A DNA stretch of 38,259 bases from a virus: positions 1 through 38,259 of the IMG/VR virus record IMGVR_UViG_3300035183_000281; one strand, 5' to 3'. The notes under the pieces were generated by a model that was not told the DNA's origin, did not search any database, and saw nothing but the letters and a program-made list of their open reading frames with translations. The position numbers and the translations under genes are program-made. The number at the start of each line of letters is the position of its first letter. The first letter of the stretch is position 1. Below, one piece after another: positions 13,823 to 22,460 of this stretch.

Positions 13823-14111
13823 AACCTGGAAGCGTACCCCGCTTTATATTCGAATAAAGATCGCCTGGCTCATCTACAAAAGTGTGACCTGGTTGCGCTG
13901 GCGTGAGCGCATCCTACGCCTGCTGGTTCGCGTCGATCTCTGGTTTTTCCCGCCGCTCATGTTCTATGGGGCCTATCTCATCTCATCTCGCTACCTCCCC
14001 ATCCATCCCATCCGCATCATCGCCATAAATGCCAACGCATTCATGGCCGCGTCTTTGTCTCTCTTTCTGCTCCGTCCCGCGACGAGATATAAAGCGCACT
14101 GGATTCACTGA
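13791..14111 (+). CDS. Two-pass membrane protein, 106 aa
   Basis: ATG 13791 (MRNEQNPLNPETWKRTP...) overlaps the repressor end by 32 nt. A basic N-terminal half is followed by two hydrophobic segments (res ~55-75 and ~82-98). As part of the lysogeny operon it is expressed in the prophage state, so superinfection exclusion or host envelope change is a reasonable guess. Confidence 0.6.
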   Translation: MRNEQNPLNPETWKRTPLYIRIKIAWLIYKSVTWLRWRERILRLLVRVDLWFFPPLMFYGAYLISSRYLPIHPIRIIAINANAFMAASLSLFLLRPATRYKAHWIH

Positions 14112-14122
14112 AAGGGGTCACT

Positions 14123-14827
14123 ATGCCGTTTCGCTTTCGCCGCATTCTCTCGCTTGGCAAAGGCTTACGCATCAATCTCAGCAAATCTGGCCTTAGCACA
14201 TCTATTGGCAAGCCTGGAGCCAGCCTCAATCTCGGCTCGCGTCCGCGCGTCACTATCAGCGCGCCTGGCACAGGCATGTCCTACTCTCAGCCCATCGGGT
14301 CAGGCCGCGTTCCAGCGTCCAGGCAGACCAAGACCATCATTACCCTGGTCATCAGTTTGTTTCTGCTCTGCTTCATTACCGCCTGTTGCATCGGCGTAAT
14401 ATTCAGCCAAAACGAAGACCCATCTACGAAGACCCGCACGGACCCGATCCCTCTCTCCACTGATTTCCTCCCTACTTACATTGCCGCTACCTACTCTGCC
14501 GCGTCCACACAAACCCGCATCGCTGAACCGTTTACATCTACCCCCTTTATCTACAATTCCCCCGTGCCCGTCATCACATCCACTTATTCTTATCTTCCCA
14601 CCCTCACTCCGATCCCATCCAACACACCTTTCGTCCTCACCAGCCCCACGCTTTACTTCACAGGTGATTCAGATTGTCCATGCACGGGCGACCTGCTCGA
14701 TTGCAAAGACTTTCAAACCCATCAGCAGGCGCAGGCTTGCTATAACAAATGTCTTGCTGCTGGGGTTGGGGACATTCATAGAATAGATCAGGAAGGCGAC
14801 GGGCAAGCCTGCGAATCTCTCCCATGA
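14123..14827 (+). CDS. DUF4236 membrane protein with C-terminal Excalibur-like domain, 234 aa
   Basis: The N-terminus MPFRFRRILSLGKGLRINLS followed by Ser/Gly-rich repeats is the DUF4236 signature. Then come a single transmembrane segment (~res 71-95), a Ser/Thr/Pro-rich extracellular linker (~95-180), and a terminal ~45-residue domain with Cys residues ending DQEGDGQACESLP, the Excalibur calcium-binding pattern (DxDGxxCE). Likely displayed outside the lysogen cell. The combination is host-like and looks acquired. Its TGA overlaps the recombinase ATG (ATGA 14824-14827), preceded by GGAAGG-type sequence. Confidence 0.75.
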   Translation: MPFRFRRILSLGKGLRINLSKSGLSTSIGKPGASLNLGSRPRVTISAPGTGMSYSQPIGSGRVPASRQTKTIITLVISLFLLCFITACCIGVIFSQNEDPSTKTRTDPIPLSTDFLPTYIAATYSAASTQTRIAEPFTSTPFIYNSPVPVITSTYSYLPTLTPIPSNTPFVLTSPTLYFTGDSDCPCTGDLLDCKDFQTHQQAQACYNKCLAAGVGDIHRIDQEGDGQACESLP

Positions 14828-16479
14828 CATACCTCTCGCCACCCACTGCCCTGCCGCCTGGTACCCTCGTCGATTGCTACGTCCGCGACTCGGGCGGCCT
14901 GCGCCAGGAACAATCCACCGAACAGCAACTCCGCCAGATCGAAACCTACTGCCTCCAGCACGGGCTCGTCCTCCGTCACCGCTTCATCGATGCCGCCCGT
15001 TCTGGAGGCTCCGCCGTGGGCCGCGAAGAATTCGAGCGCATGGTCGAACTCTACAGCCAACCCTCCAACCGACCCCACGGCCTGCTCCTCTGGAACTACG
15101 CCCGCTTCGCCCGCAACTTCGACGACGCCGTGTACTTCAAGGCCACCCTGCGCGGCATCTACAAGATGACCGTCCACTCCCTCAACGACCACATCCCCGA
15201 AGGCGACTATGGCCGCATCGCCGAATTCTTCATCGACTTCTCCAACGAAGAAAAGCGCAAGCAGACCTCCAAAGACACCAAACGCGGACTGCGCGAACTG
15301 GTCGAGATCTACCACTGCGTCCCAGGCATTCCCCCGCGCGGATTCAAGCGCGAACCCGTCCACATCGGCACCTACCGCGATGGAACGCCCCGCAAAGCCC
15401 ACCGCTGGGTCCCCGACCCCGAGCTGGCTCCCCGCGTCCTACGCGCCTTCGAGCTGCGCGCCGCGGGCGCATCCCTGCACGTCATCAACAAAGAGACCCG
15501 CCTCTACAAATCCCAAAACTGCTTCGCCACCTTTTGGCCCAACAAATTGTACATAGGTATCTTGGAGTATGGTGATATCGTTGTAGAAGACTACTGTCCG
15601 CCCATCGTACCCCGCGATCTCTGGGAAAAGGTCCAGCAAGTCCAGAACCACTACACCCCCGCCGCTTCCCGCAACTCGGGCAGCATCCACGATCCGCGCC
15701 GCGCCAACAGTCGCTTCCTCCTCTCGGGCCTGGCCAAATGCGGCCAGTGTGGCTCTCCCCTCTTCGGACACTCCTCCAAGAACCGCAGCGGCTCCCTCTC
15801 CGACAGTTACATCTGCACCCGCGCCTACCGCAACCGCGACTGTACCAAAGCCCGCATCCCGCGCGCCATCCTCGAAGATGAAGTCCAGCGCCTGATGCGG
15901 GATGTCGTCCTCCAGCCCGAGAACATGCTCCACCTCGCCGAAGCCCTCACCGCCAGCCAGACCGACCAACTCGAAGCGGACCGCCGCCGCCAGTCTGAAC
16001 TGATGCATGATCTCGCCACCGTCCGCCGCCAGATCGACAACGTCACCGACGCCATCGCCGAACGCTCCAAATCCACCGCCCTCCTCAGCCGCCTCGCAGA
16101 CCTCGAACAAAAGCACGCGGACCTGGTGTTGGCTCAGTCCGAGCATGCCCGCACCGCCCTGCAGCCCCTCCCCGACATCCACCCCGACCTCCTGCGCCAC
16201 ATCCTCGACGACATGCGCGCCACCCTCGCCGAAGGCGAACCCGCCGAACGACAGTTCCTCCTGCGCGCCCTCCTGCACGAAGTTCGTGTAAAGCGCGAAG
16301 GCCACACCCTGCACGGCCAGATCGAATACTTCTACCCGCCCGAATCCCCCCCAAAAGCCCACGGCCCCGATAAGCGCGCAGTGTCTACACCTCGCACCTC
16401 GTCGGGGCCGCCTTTTCGTAGACACAGCATCATCGTCCACGAATTCGCGGCAGAAATAAAACACTCCCATCCGAAATGA
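14824..16479 (+). CDS. Large serine recombinase (phage integrase), 551 aa
   Basis: N-terminal resolvase domain with YVRDSG (nucleophile Ser23) and LLLWNYARFARNFDDA. Next is the recombinase domain (~155-275, PRGFKREP...), then a zinc ribbon with Cys306, Cys309, Cys331 and Cys340, and a long coiled coil (~380-445) that governs directionality in this family. Length is normal. Family members carry out attP x attB integration. It is the last gene of the lysogeny operon, and its stop lies in the loop/right arm of the terminator that follows. attP is expected close by (16.4-16.7 kb), but I could not define it. Confidence 0.92.
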   Translation: MTYLSPPTALPPGTLVDCYVRDSGGLRQEQSTEQQLRQIETYCLQHGLVLRHRFIDAARSGGSAVGREEFERMVELYSQPSNRPHGLLLWNYARFARNFDDAVYFKATLRGIYKMTVHSLNDHIPEGDYGRIAEFFIDFSNEEKRKQTSKDTKRGLRELVEIYHCVPGIPPRGFKREPVHIGTYRDGTPRKAHRWVPDPELAPRVLRAFELRAAGASLHVINKETRLYKSQNCFATFWPNKLYIGILEYGDIVVEDYCPPIVPRDLWEKVQQVQNHYTPAASRNSGSIHDPRRANSRFLLSGLAKCGQCGSPLFGHSSKNRSGSLSDSYICTRAYRNRDCTKARIPRAILEDEVQRLMRDVVLQPENMLHLAEALTASQTDQLEADRRRQSELMHDLATVRRQIDNVTDAIAERSKSTALLSRLADLEQKHADLVLAQSEHARTALQPLPDIHPDLLRHILDDMRATLAEGEPAERQFLLRALLHEVRVKREGHTLHGQIEYFYPPESPPKAHGPDKRAVSTPRTSSGPPFRRHSIIVHEFAAEIKHSHPK

Positions 16480-16490
16480 TGGGAGTGTTT
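16459..16490. terminator. Bidirectional intrinsic terminator between convergent operons
   Basis: 12-bp perfect arms AAACACTCCCAT / ATGGGAGTGTTT with an 8-nt loop; T-rich on both exits (GTTT on plus, TTTATTTC on minus). It separates the plus-strand integrase from the minus-strand tail operon, which converge here. Confidence 0.8.
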
Positions 16491-16492
16491 GC

Positions 16493-16603
16493 TTATGGGA
16501 TCGTGACCACGCATTCGCTTTGACCTCTCAGCCGCGCCAGGTCCAGGTCATACACGCTGACCCACTTCTGCCTCACGAAGCGCACGCCCTGAAAGACCTT
16601 CAC
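16493..16603 (-). CDS. Short C-terminal-like frame after the tail fibre (36 aa, doubtful)
   Basis: GTG 16603 opens KVFQGVRFVRQKWVSVYDLD..., ending VVTIP at TAA 16493 beside the terminator. Upstream in the same frame is RTISPPLLIPQ, then TAG, just after an AAGGA sequence but without ATG. It may be a decayed last gene of the tail operon (or part of the attP region). Only the even composition supports coding. Confidence 0.3.
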   Translation of the reverse strand: MKVFQGVRFVRQKWVSVYDLDLARLRGQSECVVTIP

Positions 16604-16656
16604 CAGACTACACGACGGCGGCTATTGCGGAATCAACAGCGGCGGCGAGATGGTCC

Positions 16657-18732
16657 TTAGTACTCGTAGATTACATCCATGACGCACGTGCTGAAGGTTG
16701 CGGTCGTGGCGGCGGGGGATGCCTCGATGACCGAAAAGGTGACCAGACCGACATCGGTAGAGACGATCGCGCCGCCTACAAATGCGGAGATCTGCGAGGC
16801 GGAAGCGTTGTACCAGTCCACCAGCCAGCCGCCACCACTGGACCAGTTGGTCATCACGTCGCAGGTAGCGCCATTCCTTTGGTTGCCGCCCATAAACACG
16901 GTATAAGGTTTTTCAGCAATGCCGATGACGATCTCTACATCCATCGCCGCCGTATTATTCCACTTGCGATAGGTCGCGCTGTTGTATGTATGACCGTCGG
17001 CAAAGTTTGTCTTTTTGGCAGAGGTCAGGACGCGGTTGTAATAGTTCCACACGTGCTTGCGCGTCGGCGTGGTGCTGTTGACCGTCCCACCGATAATGTC
17101 GCTGGACTTCTTGGCGCCGTCGATGTACACCGTGCCGACGTAGCGTCGATCCGCCGCACCGTTCTTGACATAGACCCCGTCCTGTTTGTCCAGTGCGGTA
17201 GATCGGGTTGTGGTGTTGGCCCAGGCCACAGCCTCCAGCGTGAGCGCGCCGCTGTTGTCATAGACAAAGATGTCGTACGGGCGCGAGGCCGTCGCCAGGC
17301 TGGTGAGCGTTAGACTGATCTCGGTGAGGGTATAGAGTTTCCACGCGCTCGACGTGTAGAGTGAGATGAGATTTCCCGTTGGCAGGGGGGTTAGGTACAA
17401 CGTCGAGCCATCCGTGACCGAGGCCATTGGATAGGGAGTACCCGATGTGAGGGTCAAACGTCCCTGGAAAACGTATTTCGAAAACCCCAGCGGCGTGCTT
17501 CCGCCCTGCAAAATGGCAAGGGCTTGGTCGGCGGTCAAATCGGTGGGGTCGCCTGTACCAGCGCCCGCCGCTCGACCCTTGATCGAAGACTGGGCCATGT
17601 TCGCCGCTTTGTCGTTGGTGACCACATCGTTGGCGATGGTCGTTACATTGCTACCTTGCGGAGCGGTCACGTCGCCAGTCAGGGCAGCGCGGGTAAGCAG
17701 GGGGGCAGCGTCGACATATACCAGTGTCGTGTCGATCATTGCGCCGACGGCGTCCTGCGCATCCTCTGCGGTGAATGCGGCTGGAATGGTCGGCAGGCCA
17801 CTCAAAGACGAGTAGGCGATCTGCGCCCCGTCTCCGCCGTTGTGATCGTGGCTGTCCCCGTTGGTGACGCCCTTTGCGGCGGCGGCATAGATTGAATCCA
17901 ACGAAGTGCGAATGATGGTAACGAACTCTGCCAGGGTCTTCTTGATCCAGTTTCCACTACCGTCGCCGACCTGTACGTCATTCGCTGCCGTTGTGGTAGG
18001 CGGAGCCTTTGCGCCTGCATCGCGCCCCCAGCGCAGGTCTACGAAGTCATTGACCTGCTTGTCTTTGTGGATGCGGTCCATACCCGAATACAGGCGCACC
18101 GCCCATAGTTCCAACTGACCCGCGTCTGGCATGGGGATTTCGTCCATCGTCAACAGTTCGGGCGCTTCTACCTGCGTCCCCGCTTTGGCCGTCAGCGTGC
18201 CCGTGTCATCCACTTGCAACAGGGCATAGATCGCGCCATTGGTCGGAACCAGGCTGGAGAGATTTATCTCGGGCGGCTGGATCTTGACATACTTCGTCCC
18301 GTCCATCCATTTGATGATCGCCGCGTACAACTTGACGTAGAAATCTCCGCCCGTGCCTGGCATGGCCAACAGCGGCAGGAACTGATTCCCATCCACCCAC
18401 ACCGCATCCTCATTCGGCCACTGGTGCTTCTCGCCATGCAAGGGCAGCGAGGCCGTCAGCGGTTTACCGTAGACGTAGCGCTCGCTCAGCACCTGCATCA
18501 TGGCAGGGTTGTACTCATCCTTGCCGATCCAGACCTTCATGTACGGTCGGTTCGGCACCTTCGCATTACTGACCACGATCACGTCGCCATTCCGCAGCGT
18601 GACGTAGACCAGCCCTTCGCCCGCCACCACCGTCCCGTCTGCACGGCCCAGCAGGCCAGGCACCTTCTTTTGTCCGAAGACGCGCTTCTGCAAGCGCCCA
18701 AACGTCCTGTTGATGGCCTTCAGCGGATTCAT
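16657..18732 (-). CDS. Tail fibre / receptor-binding protein, 691 aa
   Basis: Last gene of the tail module. The N-terminal ~240 residues probably attach to the tail tip (basic start, then a beta-rich domain). The centre has SHDHNGGDGAQIAYSSLSGL, a His-rich turn common in phage tail fibres, then helical/Ala-rich and Thr/Ser-rich beta segments. The C-terminal ~250 residues are beta-rich with many aromatics and Asn, as in receptor-binding heads. ATG overlaps the previous stop (ATGA). Confidence 0.7.
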   Translation of the reverse strand: MNPLKAINRTFGRLQKRVFGQKKVPGLLGRADGTVVAGEGLVYVTLRNGDVIVVSNAKVPNRPYMKVWIGKDEYNPAMMQVLSERYVYGKPLTASLPLHGEKHQWPNEDAVWVDGNQFLPLLAMPGTGGDFYVKLYAAIIKWMDGTKYVKIQPPEINLSSLVPTNGAIYALLQVDDTGTLTAKAGTQVEAPELLTMDEIPMPDAGQLELWAVRLYSGMDRIHKDKQVNDFVDLRWGRDAGAKAPPTTTAANDVQVGDGSGNWIKKTLAEFVTIIRTSLDSIYAAAAKGVTNGDSHDHNGGDGAQIAYSSLSGLPTIPAAFTAEDAQDAVGAMIDTTLVYVDAAPLLTRAALTGDVTAPQGSNVTTIANDVVTNDKAANMAQSSIKGRAAGAGTGDPTDLTADQALAILQGGSTPLGFSKYVFQGRLTLTSGTPYPMASVTDGSTLYLTPLPTGNLISLYTSSAWKLYTLTEISLTLTSLATASRPYDIFVYDNSGALTLEAVAWANTTTRSTALDKQDGVYVKNGAADRRYVGTVYIDGAKKSSDIIGGTVNSTTPTRKHVWNYYNRVLTSAKKTNFADGHTYNSATYRKWNNTAAMDVEIVIGIAEKPYTVFMGGNQRNGATCDVMTNWSSGGGWLVDWYNASASQISAFVGGAIVSTDVGLVTFSVIEASPAATTATFSTCVMDVIYEY

Positions 18733-21700
18733 TCGATCACCTTGATGAAATCAATGTTAGGCAAGGGGCAGACATAGCCCAAATTCCCATCCATGTTGGT
18801 CCATGTAGTCCCGAAGTCGGACGTGAAATACACCGACCCGCCCGCCGCCGCCCAGCGCTGCGTGGAATACAGGCCCCACCCGAACGCCTTGGTGCCGAGC
18901 GGCAGCACCGCACCCAGCGACGACCAGGTATACCCGTAGTCGCTGGATTTGTAAGATGCGCTCGCCGATCCATCGGCCGCCATTAAATACTGCCCAGTGG
19001 GATCGACCGCCAGATAATTTTCGTTGACTGAGAACGTCACGCCGCTATGGCCCGTCTCGTCGATGGTTGCCCCGTTGCCCGTCACATATTCAAATACCGC
19101 GCCATGCACTACGAACAGCGTTCCGCTCGACCCCGCGCGATGGTGTAATGTGGGTTCCGCCGCTCCCGCCGTCAGGTCAGTGGGGGCGCTGATTGTGCTG
19201 CCGTTGATCGTCCACAAGGCAGGGTGCCAAAAAATTGTTCGCTTCTGGCCCGTCAACACCCACAGGCCCGCGCCATACGAAAGCGATCCACGGCTCTTAT
19301 TCACCTCCGTCAAATGCGCGCCCTTCGTGAATCCGCCCGCGTTTCCCGTATAGATATACCCTTCGTCGGTGAGGGGCCAGCCGATCTTCGTCTTCAACAC
19401 CGCGAAGCCGATCTGATCGTCTGCCAGCGCGTTCATCCCCAGCGCGTCCAGCTCGACTGTATAGCCTGTCGTCACGCCCAGCGCGGACTTGATCCAGTCC
19501 GTGTCGATCAGTCTCGTGAACACGCCGCCAATGCTGGCCGCGTACCAGATCTCGTTCCAGACCGCCTCGGACGGGCTGTAATATCCTAAATAGATGCGTC
19601 CGTAATTGGTCACGAGGATGCGCGTCATGGCCGTGCCTTTGTGGTTGGTATCCAGGCCGCCGTTGACGAATTGCCACTGGATATCGGCGGGATCTTCCGC
19701 GTCGCCGTTCTCGGTGTAGAGCAGACCGCGCGTGCGCTCCTTGATCAGCACCTTTTTCGGACGTAGGCCCGTATTTGTGCCAGGCAGCAGCGGAGGGGCG
19801 GTGGGCGGCGGTCCCGAAGGGGGCTCGCTCAGGTCCTCATCAATGCCAGGGATATCCCCGTTGCACGAATTCAACTCGAACGTCTCAGCCTCGGCCTCCA
19901 GCACGGTCTCGATGCAGCCTGCCTCCTCATCGTAACTGAAGCGGATGCCGCGTGGGATCAGGTTGAAGCTCAGCGCCACGCCGCGCGGATTTTCCTGCGC
20001 GGCCACGTCCAGCGCCACATATTGATGCGGCACCAGGTCCATCACGCGGAAGTTGCTCGGCAGCCGCAACTCGATGTCGGGGTATTCGTTGTTGCGCCAG
20101 CCATCCAGCAGTCCCGCCAGTTGATTCAGTTGCACCTGTCCGCTGATTACGAACTTATCGGCCTGCATACCCCCGCCCTCGCGTCCAGGGATGTGGCCGT
20201 AGGAAAGCGAGTAATAACTCTTCTCGCGTCCGCTGTTGTCGCACGCGATGCCACTCAGGTCGATCTGGCTCGTGTCCTTTGCGGTCACGCGCTTGATGTC
20301 CCAATCGTTCTGCAGGTCCGCGCTGGTCAACGTCATCACCGTGGGCCAGGCGGAGCGGTCTGATTCGGGCACCATTTGCGGATCGACCCTCAGCCAGAAG
20401 CGTCCCAGTCCATCCACGAACGGGATCGAGAAGTTGCGGTCCGCGAAATTGCTGATCAAGTCCCACAAACTGCCCGCCGAGGAATCCAGCTTCTTGACCA
20501 GGTTCGTGTCGCCTGTCAGCCGCACGTCCATGAGGGTCGTGATGTTCGAGCGTACCGCCAGCAGATGCCACACGCCGCGGTCCACCGTCATGCCCGCCAT
20601 CTCATCCCAACGGCTGGGCGTGTTCGTCGCCAGATTCAGCACGGGCGCAAACCCGTCCATCTTGTTCAGCCACCAGTTCGCCCCCTTGACCGAGAAGCGT
20701 ACCGCCCCGCCGTCCACATCCACCTGGATGCTATCGCCTGTCACCCAGCCGCCCATCAGGATATGCTCGTTGCCTTCCTCAACGCCGATGCTGCCTTTCA
20801 CGCCCCCGAACCAGTCCTCCGTCCACAGGATGCAGCGCGCGCGGTCGCGGACCGTGGCCTGGTCCACGCCCGTGTACAACTCCACGTCGAACGAGGCTCC
20901 GCCGTCGCTCAGGTCCACTTGCGCGTTGCGCCAGCGGCATGGGACGGGCGTCCCCACCACGTAGATCGTGCGCACGCCCTTCTTGGTCTTGCCGTTGTCT
21001 GCTTCCACCGTGCAGAAGATGTGATACGTGCCCGCCGTGCGATAGGTGAACGACGGCGTGGCCGTCGCCAGCCCGCTGGTAGAGTGTGCGCCTGGCGCGC
21101 TCCACGTGTAACCGGTAATGGTCCCATCGAAGACCCACGAATCGGATGCATCTCGATTCACCGTCACCTCGGTCGCGTCCTGTTCATATACGAACGAGAT
21201 CAATTCGCAGTAATAGCCAGTTGAGAGCGCATTTTTCGTCCCTGTCACCACGAACTCGATGGTATGCGAGCCTCCAACTAGGTCACCGCTATCGTATACT
21301 TCCACGTCCCAATCCAGAACGCTGTTGTAACCATCCACCGTGGCCACTACGTTGCCATCCAGCTTAATCGTGGCAACGCCTTGGTTATCGGCCTGCACCG
21401 CGTGGACCTTCACCCGTCGTCCCGTGAACGTATAGCTGGCTTTATCTCCTGTCGTCGAAGAGAATTTGCCATGCGCCTCGTTTGTCCATGAACCCGTGAA
21501 GGTCGGAAGTCCCCCCAGTGCCGTCACAGTGATGGTATCGATGACATCCTCCAACACTGCCACCACGTCCGCACCCATCACAGGCACAGGCTCATAGTTC
21601 TCGTGCTGGTCAGTATAGGCATTGTCATAATCTGCAAATGTTCCATCATCCACGTGCATGTGGATCGGCCACGGCAGGAACTCGTCCAGCACGGTGATGT

Positions 21701-22031
21701 ACTGGTCATCCGCCAGCGCCAGCTCGGACGTTTCGCCGATGAACAGCACCGTGCTGCTGCCTGCCTTGCGGACTCGGGCAATGCCCACGTCGCACGCGCC
21801 CGCGCTCGTCCCGATCCAGACCGTCATCTCGGGCAGCACGTCCAGGTACGACCCCGCCGTCACCGTGTCGAACGTGATCTGACCCACGCGGTCCAGGCTG
21901 GGGAAGGTCTGGTTGATGCGCGCCTGCAGCACGATCTTGGGCATCTCCAGCCCTGCCACATACCCCTTGCTCCATTGCCCGTTCGAGCGCAGTTTGGTCT
22001 GCTCGCCTGCGGTTGCCACACCTCCGATCAT
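18729..22031 (-). CDS. Large tail-tip hub/adhesin with PKD-like and Asp-box regions, 1100 aa
   Basis: Residues 1-160: tail-hub-like beta domain. ~185-285: a jelly-roll/CBM-like segment (FTGRRVKVHAVQADNQG...). ~290-365: a PKD-like Ig domain (YTWSAPG...FTYRTAGTYHIFCTVEADNG). ~370-770: a domain comparable to minor tail/hub proteins. ~770-795: Pro-rich linker. ~800-1100: a beta-propeller-like region with two Asp-box/BNR motifs (SSDYGYTW and TSDFGTTW). These modules bind carbohydrate in other proteins, so it likely combines tail-tip structure with host surface recognition. ATGA overlaps on both sides. Confidence 0.7.
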   Translation of the reverse strand: MIGGVATAGEQTKLRSNGQWSKGYVAGLEMPKIVLQARINQTFPSLDRVGQITFDTVTAGSYLDVLPEMTVWIGTSAGACDVGIARVRKAGSSTVLFIGETSELALADDQYITVLDEFLPWPIHMHVDDGTFADYDNAYTDQHENYEPVPVMGADVVAVLEDVIDTITVTALGGLPTFTGSWTNEAHGKFSSTTGDKASYTFTGRRVKVHAVQADNQGVATIKLDGNVVATVDGYNSVLDWDVEVYDSGDLVGGSHTIEFVVTGTKNALSTGYYCELISFVYEQDATEVTVNRDASDSWVFDGTITGYTWSAPGAHSTSGLATATPSFTYRTAGTYHIFCTVEADNGKTKKGVRTIYVVGTPVPCRWRNAQVDLSDGGASFDVELYTGVDQATVRDRARCILWTEDWFGGVKGSIGVEEGNEHILMGGWVTGDSIQVDVDGGAVRFSVKGANWWLNKMDGFAPVLNLATNTPSRWDEMAGMTVDRGVWHLLAVRSNITTLMDVRLTGDTNLVKKLDSSAGSLWDLISNFADRNFSIPFVDGLGRFWLRVDPQMVPESDRSAWPTVMTLTSADLQNDWDIKRVTAKDTSQIDLSGIACDNSGREKSYYSLSYGHIPGREGGGMQADKFVISGQVQLNQLAGLLDGWRNNEYPDIELRLPSNFRVMDLVPHQYVALDVAAQENPRGVALSFNLIPRGIRFSYDEEAGCIETVLEAEAETFELNSCNGDIPGIDEDLSEPPSGPPPTAPPLLPGTNTGLRPKKVLIKERTRGLLYTENGDAEDPADIQWQFVNGGLDTNHKGTAMTRILVTNYGRIYLGYYSPSEAVWNEIWYAASIGGVFTRLIDTDWIKSALGVTTGYTVELDALGMNALADDQIGFAVLKTKIGWPLTDEGYIYTGNAGGFTKGAHLTEVNKSRGSLSYGAGLWVLTGQKRTIFWHPALWTINGSTISAPTDLTAGAAEPTLHHRAGSSGTLFVVHGAVFEYVTGNGATIDETGHSGVTFSVNENYLAVDPTGQYLMAADGSASASYKSSDYGYTWSSLGAVLPLGTKAFGWGLYSTQRWAAAGGSVYFTSDFGTTWTNMDGNLGYVCPLPNIDFIKVIE

Positions 22032-22405
22032 GCCAGCGCCTCCAGCATCGTGAAGCGGATCGACAGGCTCTGCTTGACGCCCGCCATCCAGCGCTCTTCC
22101 TTTTCGGGCCAGTGCATGACCGCGCTGAAATCGGCATACGTGTCGTCATTCAGCTTCGTGCGGATGTAGATTGTCGTGCTCAGGTCGGTACAGAAGGTCT
22201 TCAGCATGTCCCGCTCTTCCAGCGTGATCAGCGGGAAATCCCACTGCGCGATGGGTGCGCCCAGCCCGCGCATGGAACCATCCCCCATCCGCACCGTCTT
22301 GGCATATGGCAGGTACCCGCTGCGCGGCGCCGTCACAGGCGTCGCCAGTGCAGACAGGTTGGTCATCGTGCCTTTGCTCGTTCCGATCTCAAATTCGTGT
22401 GCCAT
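22028..22405 (-). CDS. Small tail protein, distal-tail position, 125 aa
   Basis: Located between the tape measure and the large hub, where siphophages encode Dit-type or tail-tip proteins. Starts MAHEFEIGTSKGTMTNLS and is beta-rich with a central IAQWDFPLITLEERDMLKTF. AGGAAAGGAA provides the ribosome site. The role is assigned by position. Confidence 0.6.
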   Translation of the reverse strand: MAHEFEIGTSKGTMTNLSALATPVTAPRSGYLPYAKTVRMGDGSMRGLGAPIAQWDFPLITLEERDMLKTFCTDLSTTIYIRTKLNDDTYADFSAVMHWPEKEERWMAGVKQSLSIRFTMLEALA

Positions 22406-22460
22406 TTTCCTTTCCTCTCGTCAACCCCAAAAGAGTGGAGCCGATCTTGAAATCGCTCAT
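22389..22460 (-). CDS. 23-codon frame bridging tape measure and small tail protein (doubtful)
   Basis: ATG 22460 overlaps the tape-measure stop (TAATG), and the frame (MSDFKIGSTLLGL...) stops after entering the next gene. Its start resembles that of the next protein (EFEIGTS), so it may be a leader peptide for coupling or a leftover of a duplicated start. Confidence 0.25.
   Translation of the reverse strand: MSDFKIGSTLLGLTRGKENGTRI

Noticed and set aside
14788-16470. Large minus-strand ORFs opposite the serine recombinase
   Set aside because: Gly/Val/Ala-rich antisense translations of a GC-rich gene; the plus strand has all family motifs.
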